From Cyclobacterium amurskyense (lineage in GTDB: Bacteria > Bacteroidota > Bacteroidia > Cytophagales > Cyclobacteriaceae): a stretch of DNA of 64,000 nt. Below are positions 25,628 to 35,208 of this stretch, piece by piece. Numbering within the stretch: position 1 is the first letter of the stretch; the number at the start of each line of letters is the position of its first letter. Location: assembly GCF_001050135.1 (NCBI RefSeq), contig NZ_CP012040.1:2763001-2827000 (forward strand). The letters run 5' to 3'. The notes beneath the pieces are model-generated. The model was not told where the DNA came from and made no database searches. It saw nothing but the letters and a program-made list of their open reading frames with translations. A program made the translations under genes and the position numbers.

Positions 25628-27322
25628 ATGAATGATTCACAAATAAGAGGGGCAGAAATTGTAATCAAATCCCTGGTAGCAGAAAATGCCAAATTTATTT
25701 TTGGCTACCCAGGAGGGGCTATCATGCCGGTGTATGATGCACTCTATGATTATATGGATCAAATCCAACATATCCTCACCCGACACGAACAGGGCGCAAT
25801 TCATGCAGCCCAAGGATATGCAAGAGTTTCTGGTAAGGTAGGAGTCTGTATGGCTACCTCCGGTCCAGGCGCCACTAATTTAATAACAGGCATGGCAGAT
25901 GCCCTGATAGATAGCACACCCCTTGTCTGTATTACAGGGCAAGTGGTTTCTCAGCTATTGGGTACTGATGCTTTTCAGGAAACTGACGTAGTAGGTATTT
26001 CTATGCCTGCCACGAAGTGGAACATACAGGTCAGAAGAGTGGAGGATATAGCTCCGGCTATAGCCAAAGGCTTTCATATCGCAAGATCTGGAAGACCAGG
26101 TCCGGTACTAATTGACATTACCAAGGATGCACAAATTGCTCTAGGTGATTTCAATTATGTTCCCTGCCTTAATATCCGTTCTTACCGACCTTATCCTAAA
26201 GTTTCAGACAGTGTGATCGCTGAAGCCGCAGCACTTATCAATAGCGCCGAAAGACCTTACTTGCTGTATGGTCAAGGTGTGATATTGGGTAAGGCCGAAA
26301 GCCAGTTGAAAGCATTTTTGGACAAAACTGGTATTCCTGCTGCCTGTACCTTGTTAGGAACAGGAGCTCTGTCAGAGGATCATCCCAATTATGTAGGAAA
26401 ATTGGGTATGCATGGCAATTATGCACCTAACTTACTTACCAATAAATGCGATGTATTAATAAGCGTAGGAATGCGTTTTGATGATCGTGTGACAGGGGAT
26501 GTGAAAAGGTATGCCAAGCAAGCTAAGGTAATTCACCTGGAATTAGACCCAGCTGAAATCGATAAAATAGTAAAAGCGGATGTACCTGTTTTGGGTGACT
26601 GTAAGGTCAGTTTAGAAAAGCTGGTTGAGAAGGTAGAAAAAAGAGAACATCCGGAATGGATCAAGCAGTTTAGAGAACTTGAAGCTGAGGAAAAAAGAGT
26701 AGTTGTAGGCAATGATTTATCCCCAACCAAGATTGGTTTGACCATGGGAGAGGTAGTTCGCCATATCAACGAATTTAAGGCTGATGATGCCATATTGGTA
26801 ACAGACGTTGGGCAACACCAGATGGTGGCTTGGAGGTATTTTGAATACAAAACAACCAGAACCCAAGTGACTTCAGGTGGATTAGGTACCATGGGTTTTT
26901 CCCTTCCGGCAGCCTTGGGTGCACAACTGCACGATTACAGCCGAGAGGTAATATGCGTGGTAGGTGATGGTGGAATCCAAATGACCATTCAGGAACTTGG
27001 AGCTATCATGCAAACCAAAGCCCCTGTAAAGGTGGTACTGCTTAATAATAATTTCTTGGGTATGGTAAGGCAATGGCAGCAGTTGTTTTTTGACAAACGC
27101 TATTCCTTTACAGAGTTAGATAATCCTGATTTTATTAAAATTGCTGAAGCCTATAATTTCAAAGTACAAAAAGTAGATGAGCGAGCTGATTTGCGTCAGG
27201 CCGTAGCTGAGATGTTTGTACATGATGGACCTTATTTCCTTGAGGTGAAAGTAGAAAAAGAGGACAATGTTTTTCCCATGATTGCTACTGGCAGTTCTGT
27301 TGAAGAAGTTAGACTTAAATAA
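25628..27322 (+). CDS. ilvB: acetolactate synthase large subunit
   Basis: This thiamine diphosphate enzyme condenses pyruvate with pyruvate or 2-ketobutyrate, the first shared step of valine and isoleucine synthesis. The 564-residue protein has the catalytic Glu region FGYPGGAIMPVYDAL then RHEQGAIHAAQGYAR, a central FAD-binding domain (LISVGMRFDDRVTGD), and the thiamine diphosphate/Mg motif VVGDGGIQMTIQELG with the partner LNNNFLGMVRQWQ. All key residues are present, so this is a biosynthetic AHAS and not a catabolic form. The regulatory subunit gene follows after 5 bases. Confidence 0.97.
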   Translation: MNDSQIRGAEIVIKSLVAENAKFIFGYPGGAIMPVYDALYDYMDQIQHILTRHEQGAIHAAQGYARVSGKVGVCMATSGPGATNLITGMADALIDSTPLVCITGQVVSQLLGTDAFQETDVVGISMPATKWNIQVRRVEDIAPAIAKGFHIARSGRPGPVLIDITKDAQIALGDFNYVPCLNIRSYRPYPKVSDSVIAEAAALINSAERPYLLYGQGVILGKAESQLKAFLDKTGIPAACTLLGTGALSEDHPNYVGKLGMHGNYAPNLLTNKCDVLISVGMRFDDRVTGDVKRYAKQAKVIHLELDPAEIDKIVKADVPVLGDCKVSLEKLVEKVEKREHPEWIKQFRELEAEEKRVVVGNDLSPTKIGLTMGEVVRHINEFKADDAILVTDVGQHQMVAWRYFEYKTTRTQVTSGGLGTMGFSLPAALGAQLHDYSREVICVVGDGGIQMTIQELGAIMQTKAPVKVVLLNNNFLGMVRQWQQLFFDKRYSFTELDNPDFIKIAEAYNFKVQKVDERADLRQAVAEMFVHDGPYFLEVKVEKEDNVFPMIATGSSVEEVRLK

Positions 27323-27327
27323 CTCAG

Positions 27328-27828
27328 ATGAAAAGAAGATACACAATTTCTGTTTTTACAGAAAATTTCATAGGCATACTCAGTAGAATCACTTTAATAT
27401 TTACCCGTAGAGGAATTAATATTGATGGTTTTACTGCCTCAGAAAGCAGAGAAGAAGGAATATACAGGATCACTATAGAGGTGAGTACAACTGAAGCTCA
27501 GATAATCCAGCTGTCCAGACAAATTGAAAAAATCATTGATGTTATAAAAGCATTTTATTACCTCGATGATGAGATGGTTTTTCAGGAAATAGCTTTGTAT
27601 AAAATTCCTATAGACAGCATTGATCCAGGTTTGGAAATGGTAATTCGGCAACATAATGCGAAAATCATTTCAGCGGAGAAAGATTTTGTGGTCATTGAAA
27701 TGACGGGTCATAAAAAGGACACTCAAGATTTGCTGGAAGTGCTAAAAGAATTTAATGTTCTGGAATTTGTGAGGTCCGGCAGGGTAGCTGTAGCCAAACC
27801 AATGGTGAGCATTGATAAATATTTATAA
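27328..27828 (+). CDS. ilvN: acetolactate synthase small (regulatory) subunit
   Basis: The small subunit binds the large subunit and usually confers feedback inhibition by valine. The N-terminal ACT domain is clear (YTISVFTENFIGILSRITLI, then RRGINIDGFTASES), and a second ACT-like half follows (VIRQHNAKIISAEKDFVVIE). At 166 residues it is the usual short bacterial form (also named ilvH). It sits between ilvB and ilvC in the operon. This adds enzyme-level control on top of the transcriptional attenuator. Confidence 0.95.
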   Translation: MKRRYTISVFTENFIGILSRITLIFTRRGINIDGFTASESREEGIYRITIEVSTTEAQIIQLSRQIEKIIDVIKAFYYLDDEMVFQEIALYKIPIDSIDPGLEMVIRQHNAKIISAEKDFVVIEMTGHKKDTQDLLEVLKEFNVLEFVRSGRVAVAKPMVSIDKYL

Positions 27829-27860
27829 TACCAATTTAAAATCAATTTTAATTTATAGTT

Positions 27861-28904
27861 ATGAAACTGAAGTTCGGTACAGTTGAAGAAAACGTAGTGA
27901 CAAGAGAAGAATTTCCTCTTGAAAAAGCAAAGGAAGTCTTAAAGGATGAAGTAATTGCCGTATTAGGATACGGAGTTCAAGGTCCTGGTCAGGCACTAAA
28001 CCTTAAAGACAATGGTTTTAATGTCATTGTTGGACAACGAAAAGATTCCAAAACTTGGGACAAGGCTGTTGCTGATGGATGGGTACCCGGTGAAACACTT
28101 TTTGAGTTGGAAGAAGCCTGCGAAAAAGGAACAATTCTTCAATTCTTGTTGTCTGATGCCGGACAAATCGCCTTATGGCCAACAGTTAAAAAACACTTGT
28201 CTCCAGGAAAAGCACTTTACTTTTCTCATGGCTTTGGTGTTACTTACAAAGACCAAACAGGAATTGTTCCTCCTGCTGATGTTGATGTAATTTTGGTTGC
28301 TCCAAAAGGTTCAGGAACTTCATTGAGGAGAATGTTTGTTGAGGGTAGAGGTTTAAATTCATCTTTCGCTATTTTCCAGGATGCAACTGGTAAAGCAAAA
28401 GATAGAGTAGTAGCATTGGGAATTGGTGTAGGTTCAGGATACTTATTCGAAACAGATTTCTACAAAGAAGTTACTTCTGACCTTACAGGTGAAAGAGGAA
28501 CGCTTATGGGTGCTATTCAAGGTATATTTGCTGCTCAATATGAAGTATTAAGAGCAAATGGTCATACTCCTTCTGAAGCATTCAATGAAACTGTAGAAGA
28601 ATTGACACAAAGTTTGATGCCTTTAGTTGCTGAAAATGGTATGGATTGGATGTATGCTAACTGTTCTACTACAGCACAAAGAGGTGCATTAGATTGGTGG
28701 AAACCTTTCAGAGATGCTACTAAGCCTGTGTTTGAAGACCTTTACAATAGTGTAAAAACAGGAAAAGAAGCAGCCAAATCTATCGAATCCAACAGTAAGT
28801 CTGATTACAGAGTGAAATTGGAAGAGGAATTGAAAGAATTGAGGGATTCTGAAATGTGGCAAGCTGGAGCAACTGTACGTAAATTAAGACCAGAAAACAA
28901 TTAA
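27861..28904 (+). CDS. ilvC: ketol-acid reductoisomerase
   Basis: IlvC isomerises and reduces acetolactate or acetohydroxybutyrate with NADPH and Mg. The nucleotide-binding loop is VLGYGVQGPGQALNL (about residues 34-48), followed by QRKDSKTW, where the Arg/Lys/Ser pattern fits NADP(H) preference. Metal ligands lie in DLTGERGTLMGAIQG and in VEELTQSLMPLVAENG. At 347 residues it is the short class I enzyme with one knotted domain. A 32-base gap separates it from ilvN and a 9-base gap from leuA. Confidence 0.96.
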   Translation: MKLKFGTVEENVVTREEFPLEKAKEVLKDEVIAVLGYGVQGPGQALNLKDNGFNVIVGQRKDSKTWDKAVADGWVPGETLFELEEACEKGTILQFLLSDAGQIALWPTVKKHLSPGKALYFSHGFGVTYKDQTGIVPPADVDVILVAPKGSGTSLRRMFVEGRGLNSSFAIFQDATGKAKDRVVALGIGVGSGYLFETDFYKEVTSDLTGERGTLMGAIQGIFAAQYEVLRANGHTPSEAFNETVEELTQSLMPLVAENGMDWMYANCSTTAQRGALDWWKPFRDATKPVFEDLYNSVKTGKEAAKSIESNSKSDYRVKLEEELKELRDSEMWQAGATVRKLRPENN

Positions 28905-28913
28905 AAATTAACG

Positions 28914-30413
28914 ATGTCAGAAAAGCTTTGGATATTTGATACCACCCTCAGGGATGGTGAACAGGTGCCGGGATGCCAACTCGATACCAGGGAAAAAATT
29001 GTAGTAGCCAAGGCTTTGGAAGCATTGGGAGTTGATATCCTTGAGGCTGGATTTCCAATATCCAGCCCCGGGGATTTCAATTCTGTTGTGGAAATTTCAA
29101 AGGCAGTTGAAGAACCGATTATCTGTGCGCTTTCAAGGGCAGTTGAGAAAGACATAGAGGTGGCTGCCGAGGCATTGAAATTTGCCAAAAAAAGCAGAAT
29201 ACACACCGGAATAGGTGTGTCCGGTTACCACATTGAACACAAATTTAGAAGCACTCCTGATGCCGTTCTTGAGAAGGCCATCAGGGCAGTTAAATTTGCA
29301 AGAAACCTTGTAGGCGAAGTTGAGTTTTATGCTGAAGATGCAGGTAGGGCTGATCCTGAATTTCTTGCCAGAATAGTAGAGGCAGTCATCAAGGCGGGAG
29401 CTACTGTAATCAATATTCCTGATACTACTGGCTATTGCTTACCTGAACAATATGGGCAGATCATTCGATTTTTAAAAGAAAATGTTTCAAATATAGACAG
29501 CGCCATTCTGTCTACTCATTGTCATAACGATCTTGGATTGGCCACGGCCAATAGTCTTTCTGGTGTCCTAAACGGAGCCAGACAAGTGGAAGTGACAATG
29601 AATGGGATCGGAGAACGGGCAGGAAACACCTCCTTGGAAGAGGTTGTAATGGCTATAAAGAGTCACAAAGAGGTTCCTGTATACACTGGTATTAATACCA
29701 AGAAAATCTACGAAACCAGCAGGATTATTTCCAAGCTAATGAATATGCCTATACAGCCCAATAAGGCCATTGTAGGTAGAAATGCATTTGCGCACTCTTC
29801 AGGAATCCACCAGGACGGTGTACTGAAAAACAGGGAAAATTATGAAATAATTGACCCTAAAGATGTTGGTGTAGAGGAATCTTCCATAGTCCTTACGGCC
29901 AGAAGTGGCAGAGCAGCCTTGAAGCATCACCTGAAATTATTGGGTTTTGAATTTGAAAAGGAAAAATTGGATGAAATTTATGAGGCCTTTTTGGTTCTTG
30001 CAGATTCAAAAAGAGACATAGGAAGAAAAGACCTCTTGTCCTTGCTAGGCGAACATTTGGAAAACTCTTTATTCATAGAGATGAAGGATGTTTATTACGA
30101 AGGAAGTGAAGGCAAAGGCGGTCACGCCAAAGTAGTTCTTACTATAGGAGAAGAACAAAAAGAAAGTGAATCCGACGGAAATGGCCCGGTAGATGCAGTA
30201 ATTAAATCAATCAAAAAGCTTATCCCTCAGAAGGTGATCTTGGATGAATTTCTGATTCAAGCTATCACTAAAGGGAGTGATGATATATGCAAAGTTCATA
30301 TGAGATTGATGCATAACGACCGACCATATCATGGTTTTGGATCTGAAACAGACATAGTATTGGCCTCGGCCAAAGCATTTATAGATGCTTTAAATAAATT
30401 ACCTGTCAAATAA
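28914..30413 (+). CDS. leuA: 2-isopropylmalate synthase
   Basis: LeuA joins acetyl-CoA to 2-ketoisovalerate, committing carbon to leucine. The 499-residue protein starts with LWIFDTTLRDGEQVPGCQL, has the metal-binding STHCHNDLGLATANS, and the GIGERAGNTSLEEVV segment. The linker contains FAHSSGIHQDGVLKNRENYE. A C-terminal leucine-binding regulatory domain (about residues 370-499) is present, with GHAKVVLTIGEEQKES near its start. It is the better of the two homologues in the operon to be true LeuA, since its LRDGEQVPGC start matches characterised enzymes. It follows ilvC by 9 bases. Confidence 0.93.
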   Translation: MSEKLWIFDTTLRDGEQVPGCQLDTREKIVVAKALEALGVDILEAGFPISSPGDFNSVVEISKAVEEPIICALSRAVEKDIEVAAEALKFAKKSRIHTGIGVSGYHIEHKFRSTPDAVLEKAIRAVKFARNLVGEVEFYAEDAGRADPEFLARIVEAVIKAGATVINIPDTTGYCLPEQYGQIIRFLKENVSNIDSAILSTHCHNDLGLATANSLSGVLNGARQVEVTMNGIGERAGNTSLEEVVMAIKSHKEVPVYTGINTKKIYETSRIISKLMNMPIQPNKAIVGRNAFAHSSGIHQDGVLKNRENYEIIDPKDVGVEESSIVLTARSGRAALKHHLKLLGFEFEKEKLDEIYEAFLVLADSKRDIGRKDLLSLLGEHLENSLFIEMKDVYYEGSEGKGGHAKVVLTIGEEQKESESDGNGPVDAVIKSIKKLIPQKVILDEFLIQAITKGSDDICKVHMRLMHNDRPYHGFGSETDIVLASAKAFIDALNKLPVK

Positions 30414-30434
30414 ATTGACAAAAAGCTAAATATA

Positions 30435-31856
30435 ATGGAGAAGAAATCATTATTTGATAAGATTTGGGATGCACATGTGATCCAATCTATCCCAGATGGT
30501 CCGGATGTGTTTTTCATAGATAAGCATTTTATCCACGAAGTAACTAGCCCAGTTGCCTTCCTTAACCTTGAGAAAAGGGGCAATAAGGTTATGTTTCCAG
30601 AAAGAACCATAGCCACTCCTGATCATAATGTACCCACCATTGATCAGGACAAAACAATCAAGGATCAACTTTCCCGCATGCAAGTCGAAAGATTGAGGGA
30701 AAATTGTAAAAGACATGGAATTGAACTTCATGACCTTGGAACAGATCACCATGGTATCGTCCATGTAATCGGACCCGAGTTGGGGATTACTCAGCCAGGA
30801 ATGACAATTGTATGTGGAGATAGTCACACTTCTACGCATGGAGCCTTTGGTACTATAGCATTTGGTATTGGTACTTCAGAGGTAGAGATGGTTTTTGCTA
30901 CTCAGTGCATCATGCAGGCTAAGCCTAAGAAAATGCGCATTACTGTAGACGGTGAGTTGGGTAAAGGTGTAACTTCAAAAGATATTATATTATACATCAT
31001 CGCACAGATTTCTGCTAGTGGTGGTACTGGATACTTTATCGAATATGCAGGTAGTGCCATCAGGTCTTTAAGTATGGAGGCTAGAATGACCATCTGTAAC
31101 ATGAGTATCGAGATGGGCGCAAGAGGTGGTTTGATCGCACCTGATGAAACGACTTTTGAATACCTAAAAGGTAAACAATACTCTCCTAAAGGAGAAGAGT
31201 GGGACAAGGCTGTGGCGCATTGGAAAACACTTAAAACAGATGAAGGTGCTTCCTTTGATGTAGAATACCATTATAAAGCTGAGGATATTGAACCCATGAT
31301 CACTTACGGTACCAATCCTGGTATGGGTGTGAAGGTAAAAGGCAATATTCCTACTACTGATGGAATGAATGCCAGTGAGCAAAAATCCTATTTGAAATCC
31401 ATGGATTATATGGGTTTTAAGCCAGGGGAACCTATGCAAGGCAAGAAAATCGACTATGTATTTGTTGGAAGTTGTACCAATGGTAGGATAGAAGATTTAA
31501 GGTCTGTAGCAGAATTTGTCAAAGGCAAACAGAAAGCAGACAATATCACTGCATGGATAGTACCAGGCTCTAGAGAAGTTGAGAAAATGGCTATTAAAGA
31601 GGGAATTGTTCAAACCTTGGAAGAGGCTGGTTTTAAATTAAGACAACCAGGATGTTCTGCTTGTTTGGCAATGAATGATGATAAAATACCATCAGGCAAA
31701 TATGCTGTATCTACTTCCAACAGAAACTTTGAAGGACGTCAAGGACCAGGAAGCCGAACATTGCTTGCTTCTCCACTTACAGTAGCGGCAGTTGCCATTA
31801 CCGGTGTGATTACAGACCCTCGGGATTTAATAGAAGAATTAGTACAAGAAAAATAA
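30435..31856 (+). CDS. leuC: 3-isopropylmalate dehydratase large subunit
   Basis: With LeuD this aconitase-type enzyme isomerises 2-isopropylmalate to 3-isopropylmalate. The 473-residue protein has the expected 4Fe-4S cysteines: FVGSCTNGRIEDL (about residue 350) and QPGCSACLAMN (about residue 410). The substrate segments VCGDSHTSTHGAFGTIAFGI and STSNRNFEGRQGPGSRTLL are intact. leuD starts 4 bases after its stop, which is the standard arrangement for a two-subunit enzyme. Confidence 0.97.
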   Translation: MEKKSLFDKIWDAHVIQSIPDGPDVFFIDKHFIHEVTSPVAFLNLEKRGNKVMFPERTIATPDHNVPTIDQDKTIKDQLSRMQVERLRENCKRHGIELHDLGTDHHGIVHVIGPELGITQPGMTIVCGDSHTSTHGAFGTIAFGIGTSEVEMVFATQCIMQAKPKKMRITVDGELGKGVTSKDIILYIIAQISASGGTGYFIEYAGSAIRSLSMEARMTICNMSIEMGARGGLIAPDETTFEYLKGKQYSPKGEEWDKAVAHWKTLKTDEGASFDVEYHYKAEDIEPMITYGTNPGMGVKVKGNIPTTDGMNASEQKSYLKSMDYMGFKPGEPMQGKKIDYVFVGSCTNGRIEDLRSVAEFVKGKQKADNITAWIVPGSREVEKMAIKEGIVQTLEEAGFKLRQPGCSACLAMNDDKIPSGKYAVSTSNRNFEGRQGPGSRTLLASPLTVAAVAITGVITDPRDLIEELVQEK

Positions 31857-31860
31857 AACC

Positions 31861-32451
31861 ATGGCATACGATAAATTTGATGTTTTGACCAGTAGGGTAG
31901 TTCCTCTTTCATCTGAAAATGTAGATACTGACCAAATTATTCCGGCCAGGTTTTTGAAAGCTACGGAGAGAGAAGGATTTGGAGACAACCTTTTCAGAGA
32001 CTGGCGTTATGATAATGAGGGAAACCCTAAAGCTGATTTTGTTTTAAATGACCCTACTTATTCGGGTAAAATTCTTTTGGCAGGAAAGAACTTCGGTTCT
32101 GGATCTAGCCGTGAACATGCCGTATGGGCCATATATGATTATGGGTTTAGATGTGTAGTTTCTAGTTTCTTCGCTGATATATTTAAAAACAATTGTTTAA
32201 ATATTGGTGTTCTACCAGTTACAGTTTCTCCTGAATTCGCAGCCGATTTATTTGCAGCTGTAGAAGCCAATCCAGAAGTAGAAGTAGAAGTAGACATCAA
32301 TAAACAAACAATTACTCTATTGTCTACCGGAAAATCAGAGTCTTTTGATATCAACTCTTATAAAAAAGAGAACATGAAAAACGGGTTCGACGATATTGAT
32401 TATTTGCTGAACCTAAAAGATGAAATAGTTGTATTCGAAGCCAATAAATAA
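31861..32451 (+). CDS. leuD: 3-isopropylmalate dehydratase small subunit
   Basis: LeuD provides the swivelling substrate-recognition domain of isopropylmalate isomerase. The 196-residue protein has the family markers VDTDQIIPARFLKA near the start and GKNFGSGSSREHAVWAI (about residues 78-94), where the GSSREHA loop touches the substrate. IVVFEANK closes the protein. It is 4 bases from leuC. A 51-base gap follows before the second synthase gene, the longest gap inside the operon after ilvD. Confidence 0.96.
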   Translation: MAYDKFDVLTSRVVPLSSENVDTDQIIPARFLKATEREGFGDNLFRDWRYDNEGNPKADFVLNDPTYSGKILLAGKNFGSGSSREHAVWAIYDYGFRCVVSSFFADIFKNNCLNIGVLPVTVSPEFAADLFAAVEANPEVEVEVDINKQTITLLSTGKSESFDINSYKKENMKNGFDDIDYLLNLKDEIVVFEANK

Positions 32452-32502
32452 ACACTGCCCGGGGGTTCGAAGTTGAAATTGTGTTAGGTTAACGGTAAGG
32501 GA

Positions 32503-34092
32503 ATGCGTAGAGAAAAGATAATAGAAATCATGGACACCACCCTTAGGGATGGGGAACAAACCTCCGGTGTGTCATTTCTTCCTTCAGAAAAGCTTCAAAT
32601 AGCTAAACTTTTGTTGGAGGAATTAAGAGTGGACCGCATTGAGGTGGCTTCAGCCAGGGTTTCAGAGGGTGAATTGGAAGGCGTCAAACGGATAACAAAT
32701 TGGGCTGAAGAAAAGGGGTATTTGGATAAAATTGAGGTTTTGGGATTTGTAGATACCCCAAAATCTGTGGATTGGATGGTAGAGGCCGGTGCCAAGGTGA
32801 TGAACTTACTCACTAAAGGTTCCCTCAATCATTTGACTCATCAGTTAAAGAAAACCCCAGAAGTTCATTTTTCCGAAATAGAAAAATGCATCGCTTACGC
32901 TAATCAGTATGGCATTGAAGTAAACGTTTATCTTGAGGATTGGAGTAATGGCATGCGCAATTCCAGAGAATATGCAATGTCCATGATCCAGTTCCTTGCC
33001 CAACAGCCAGTCAAAAGAATAATGCTCCCAGATACTTTGGGGTTGTTGTGTCCAGATGAAGTTAAGGAATTTATGGAGTTGATTTGCACTTCGTTTCCTG
33101 ACCTGCATTTTGACTTTCATGCACACAATGATTATGACCTTTCAGTAGCAAATGTGCTCCATGCTGTCAATTCTGGTGCAAAAGGTATTCATACTACTGT
33201 AAATGGCTTAGGTGAGCGTGCAGGCAATGCACCCCTGGAATCGATTGTAGCCGTTTTAAAGGATTTTACCCCTTGTCATCTCAATGTTAATGAGAATAAA
33301 ATTTACAGGATTAGTAAACTCGTAGAACAATTTTCAGGCTTAAGAATTCCTGCTAATAAACCTGTTGTTGGTGAAAATGTATTCACACAAACCGCAGGTG
33401 TTCATGCAGATGGTGACAATAAAAAGAACCTTTATTTCAGTGACCTACTTCCTGAACGTTTTGGCAGGACACGTAAATATGCACTGGGTAAAACTTCGGG
33501 AAAGGCCAATATTTCAAAAAACCTGGAAGAGTTAGGCATTTCTCTAGAACCAGAAGAATTATCAAAAGTAACGCAGAAAATAATTGAACTGGGAGATAAA
33601 AAGGAAAGGGTTACCACAGAGGACCTTCCTTATATCATTTCGGATGTGTTACAAAACAACTCTATCCATAAAGATATTGTCATCGATGGGTACCATATGG
33701 TGCACTCCAAAGGCCTAAAGCCTTCTGTACAGTTGCGAATGAAAATATTCAACAACTATTATGAACAGAATGCTTCAGGAGATGGACAATATGATTCCTT
33801 CATGAAGGCCCTGAAAAAAATATACAAGGGGTTGGATATGGAGCTACCTAAATTAACAGACTTTCAAATAAGCATTCCTCCAGGAGGAAAAACAGATGCT
33901 TTTGTTGAATGTGTGATTACCTGGGATTTGAATGGGAGAATTTTCAAGACCAAAGGGCTGGACAGTGACCAGACCATTGCGGCCATGATGGCCACTGAAA
34001 AAATGCTTAATATCATAGAACAAATCAAAAATAGTAACAAAACTGAAAAAAAGAATCCTTATGGAAATGAATATAGCCCTATTACCTGGTGA
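32503..34092 (+). CDS. 2-isopropylmalate synthase family protein, probable citramalate synthase
   Basis: This is a second, diverged member of the LeuA family (529 residues). The catalytic core has MDTTLRDGEQTSGVSFLP, the metal motif DFHAHNDYDLSVANVLHAV and NGLGERAGNAPLESIVAV. A C-terminal regulatory domain follows from about residue 385 (SKGLKPSVQLRMKIFNN). It differs from leuA in the same operon in the substrate-pocket part (ASARVSEGELEGVKRI instead of GFPISSPGDFNSV). The likely reaction is acetyl-CoA plus pyruvate to (R)-citramalate, which LeuCD and LeuB convert to 2-ketobutyrate for isoleucine. A homocitrate-type or second LeuA role is possible. Its last 32 bases overlap leuB. Confidence 0.7.
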   Translation: MRREKIIEIMDTTLRDGEQTSGVSFLPSEKLQIAKLLLEELRVDRIEVASARVSEGELEGVKRITNWAEEKGYLDKIEVLGFVDTPKSVDWMVEAGAKVMNLLTKGSLNHLTHQLKKTPEVHFSEIEKCIAYANQYGIEVNVYLEDWSNGMRNSREYAMSMIQFLAQQPVKRIMLPDTLGLLCPDEVKEFMELICTSFPDLHFDFHAHNDYDLSVANVLHAVNSGAKGIHTTVNGLGERAGNAPLESIVAVLKDFTPCHLNVNENKIYRISKLVEQFSGLRIPANKPVVGENVFTQTAGVHADGDNKKNLYFSDLLPERFGRTRKYALGKTSGKANISKNLEELGISLEPEELSKVTQKIIELGDKKERVTTEDLPYIISDVLQNNSIHKDIVIDGYHMVHSKGLKPSVQLRMKIFNNYYEQNASGDGQYDSFMKALKKIYKGLDMELPKLTDFQISIPPGGKTDAFVECVITWDLNGRIFKTKGLDSDQTIAAMMATEKMLNIIEQIKNSNKTEKKNPYGNEYSPITW

Positions 34093-35131
34093 TGGTATCG
34101 GCCCTGAAGTAATCGCTCAGGCAGTAAAAGTAGTAAATGCTGTCGCTAAGAAATTTGGACATACTATTACTTTTAAAGAAGCCATTACAGGGGCTGCAGC
34201 CATAGATGCGGTAGGCAACCCTTATCCTGACTCTACTCATGAGGTTTGTGTAGCCTCTGATGCCGTTCTTTTCGGTGCCATAGGACATCCTAAGTTCGAC
34301 AATGACCCAAGTGCTAAGGTGAGACCTGAGCAGGGCTTATTGGAGATGAGAAAAAAATTAGGTCTTTTCTCTAATGTTCGTCCAACATTTACTTTTCCAT
34401 CATTGCTTCACAAGTCTCCTTTGAAAAAGGAACGTATTGAAGGTACTGATTTGGTTTTCTTAAGAGAATTGACAGGTGGTATCTATTTCGGAGAGCCAAG
34501 AGGTCGAAACGAACAAGGAACCAAAGCTTTTGATACTTGCGTATACTCAGTAGAAGAAATTGAGAGATTGGCAAGAATGGGCTTTGAGTTTGCGATGAAA
34601 AGAAGGAAGCTTTTGACCTGCGTAGACAAAGCCAATGTGTTGGCAACTTCTAGACTTTGGAGAGAAACAGTTCAGCGTTTGGCACCTGAGTATCCTGAAG
34701 TAACCGTTGAATATGAATTTGTTGATGCTGTAGCTATGCGATTGGTGCAATGGCCTAAAGCTTATGACGTACTAATTACTGAAAACCTATTTGGAGACAT
34801 TCTTACGGATGAAGCTTCTGTAATTAGTGGATCTATGGGATTGATGCCTTCGGCTTCTATAGGGCTTAAAACCAAGCTTTTTGAGCCTATTCATGGTTCA
34901 TATCCACAAGCTGCTGGAAAAGACATTGCCAATCCATTGGCAGCGGTTTTGTCAGCTTCTATGATGTTTGAATATGCTTTTGATTTAATGGATGAAGCTA
35001 AAGCTATTTCAGATGTGGTAAATCTGTCTTTAGAAAAAGGCGTCGTAACCGAAGATCTCTCAGAAGGGGAGAAATCCTATAAGACTTCTGAAGTAGGAGA
35101 TTGGTTGGCCGATCAAATTGAAAAAATGTAA
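34061..35131 (+). CDS. leuB: 3-isopropylmalate dehydrogenase
   Basis: LeuB oxidises and decarboxylates 3-isopropylmalate with NAD, the penultimate leucine step; it would also act on the citramalate branch. The 356-residue protein opens with IALLPGDGIGPEV. It has the substrate segment RPEQGLLEMRKKLGLFSNVR, RELTGGIYFGEPR, and the metal-binding aspartates in ITENLFGDILTDEASVISG. Its ATG lies inside the end of the preceding gene (overlap 32 bases; 26 if ATG 34067 is used), so it is translationally coupled. It is the last gene of the operon, and a strong terminator follows. Confidence 0.97.
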   Translation: MEMNIALLPGDGIGPEVIAQAVKVVNAVAKKFGHTITFKEAITGAAAIDAVGNPYPDSTHEVCVASDAVLFGAIGHPKFDNDPSAKVRPEQGLLEMRKKLGLFSNVRPTFTFPSLLHKSPLKKERIEGTDLVFLRELTGGIYFGEPRGRNEQGTKAFDTCVYSVEEIERLARMGFEFAMKRRKLLTCVDKANVLATSRLWRETVQRLAPEYPEVTVEYEFVDAVAMRLVQWPKAYDVLITENLFGDILTDEASVISGSMGLMPSASIGLKTKLFEPIHGSYPQAAGKDIANPLAAVLSASMMFEYAFDLMDEAKAISDVVNLSLEKGVVTEDLSEGEKSYKTSEVGDWLADQIEKM

Positions 35132-35153
35132 ATACAATATTGCATACAAAAAG

Positions 35154-35195
35154 AAAGCCCCTACTTGCTAATTGATAGCTTTAGGGGCTTTTTTA
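35154..35195. terminator. bidirectional terminator between leuB and fabI
   Basis: AAAGCCCCTA (35154-35163) pairs with TAGGGGCTTT (35182-35191), followed by TTTT on the plus strand; an A-run flanks the other side. It ends the ilv-leu operon and probably also fabI, which stops 14 bases away on the other strand. Confidence 0.85.
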
Positions 35196-35208
35196 GTAGG
35201 TATACAAT

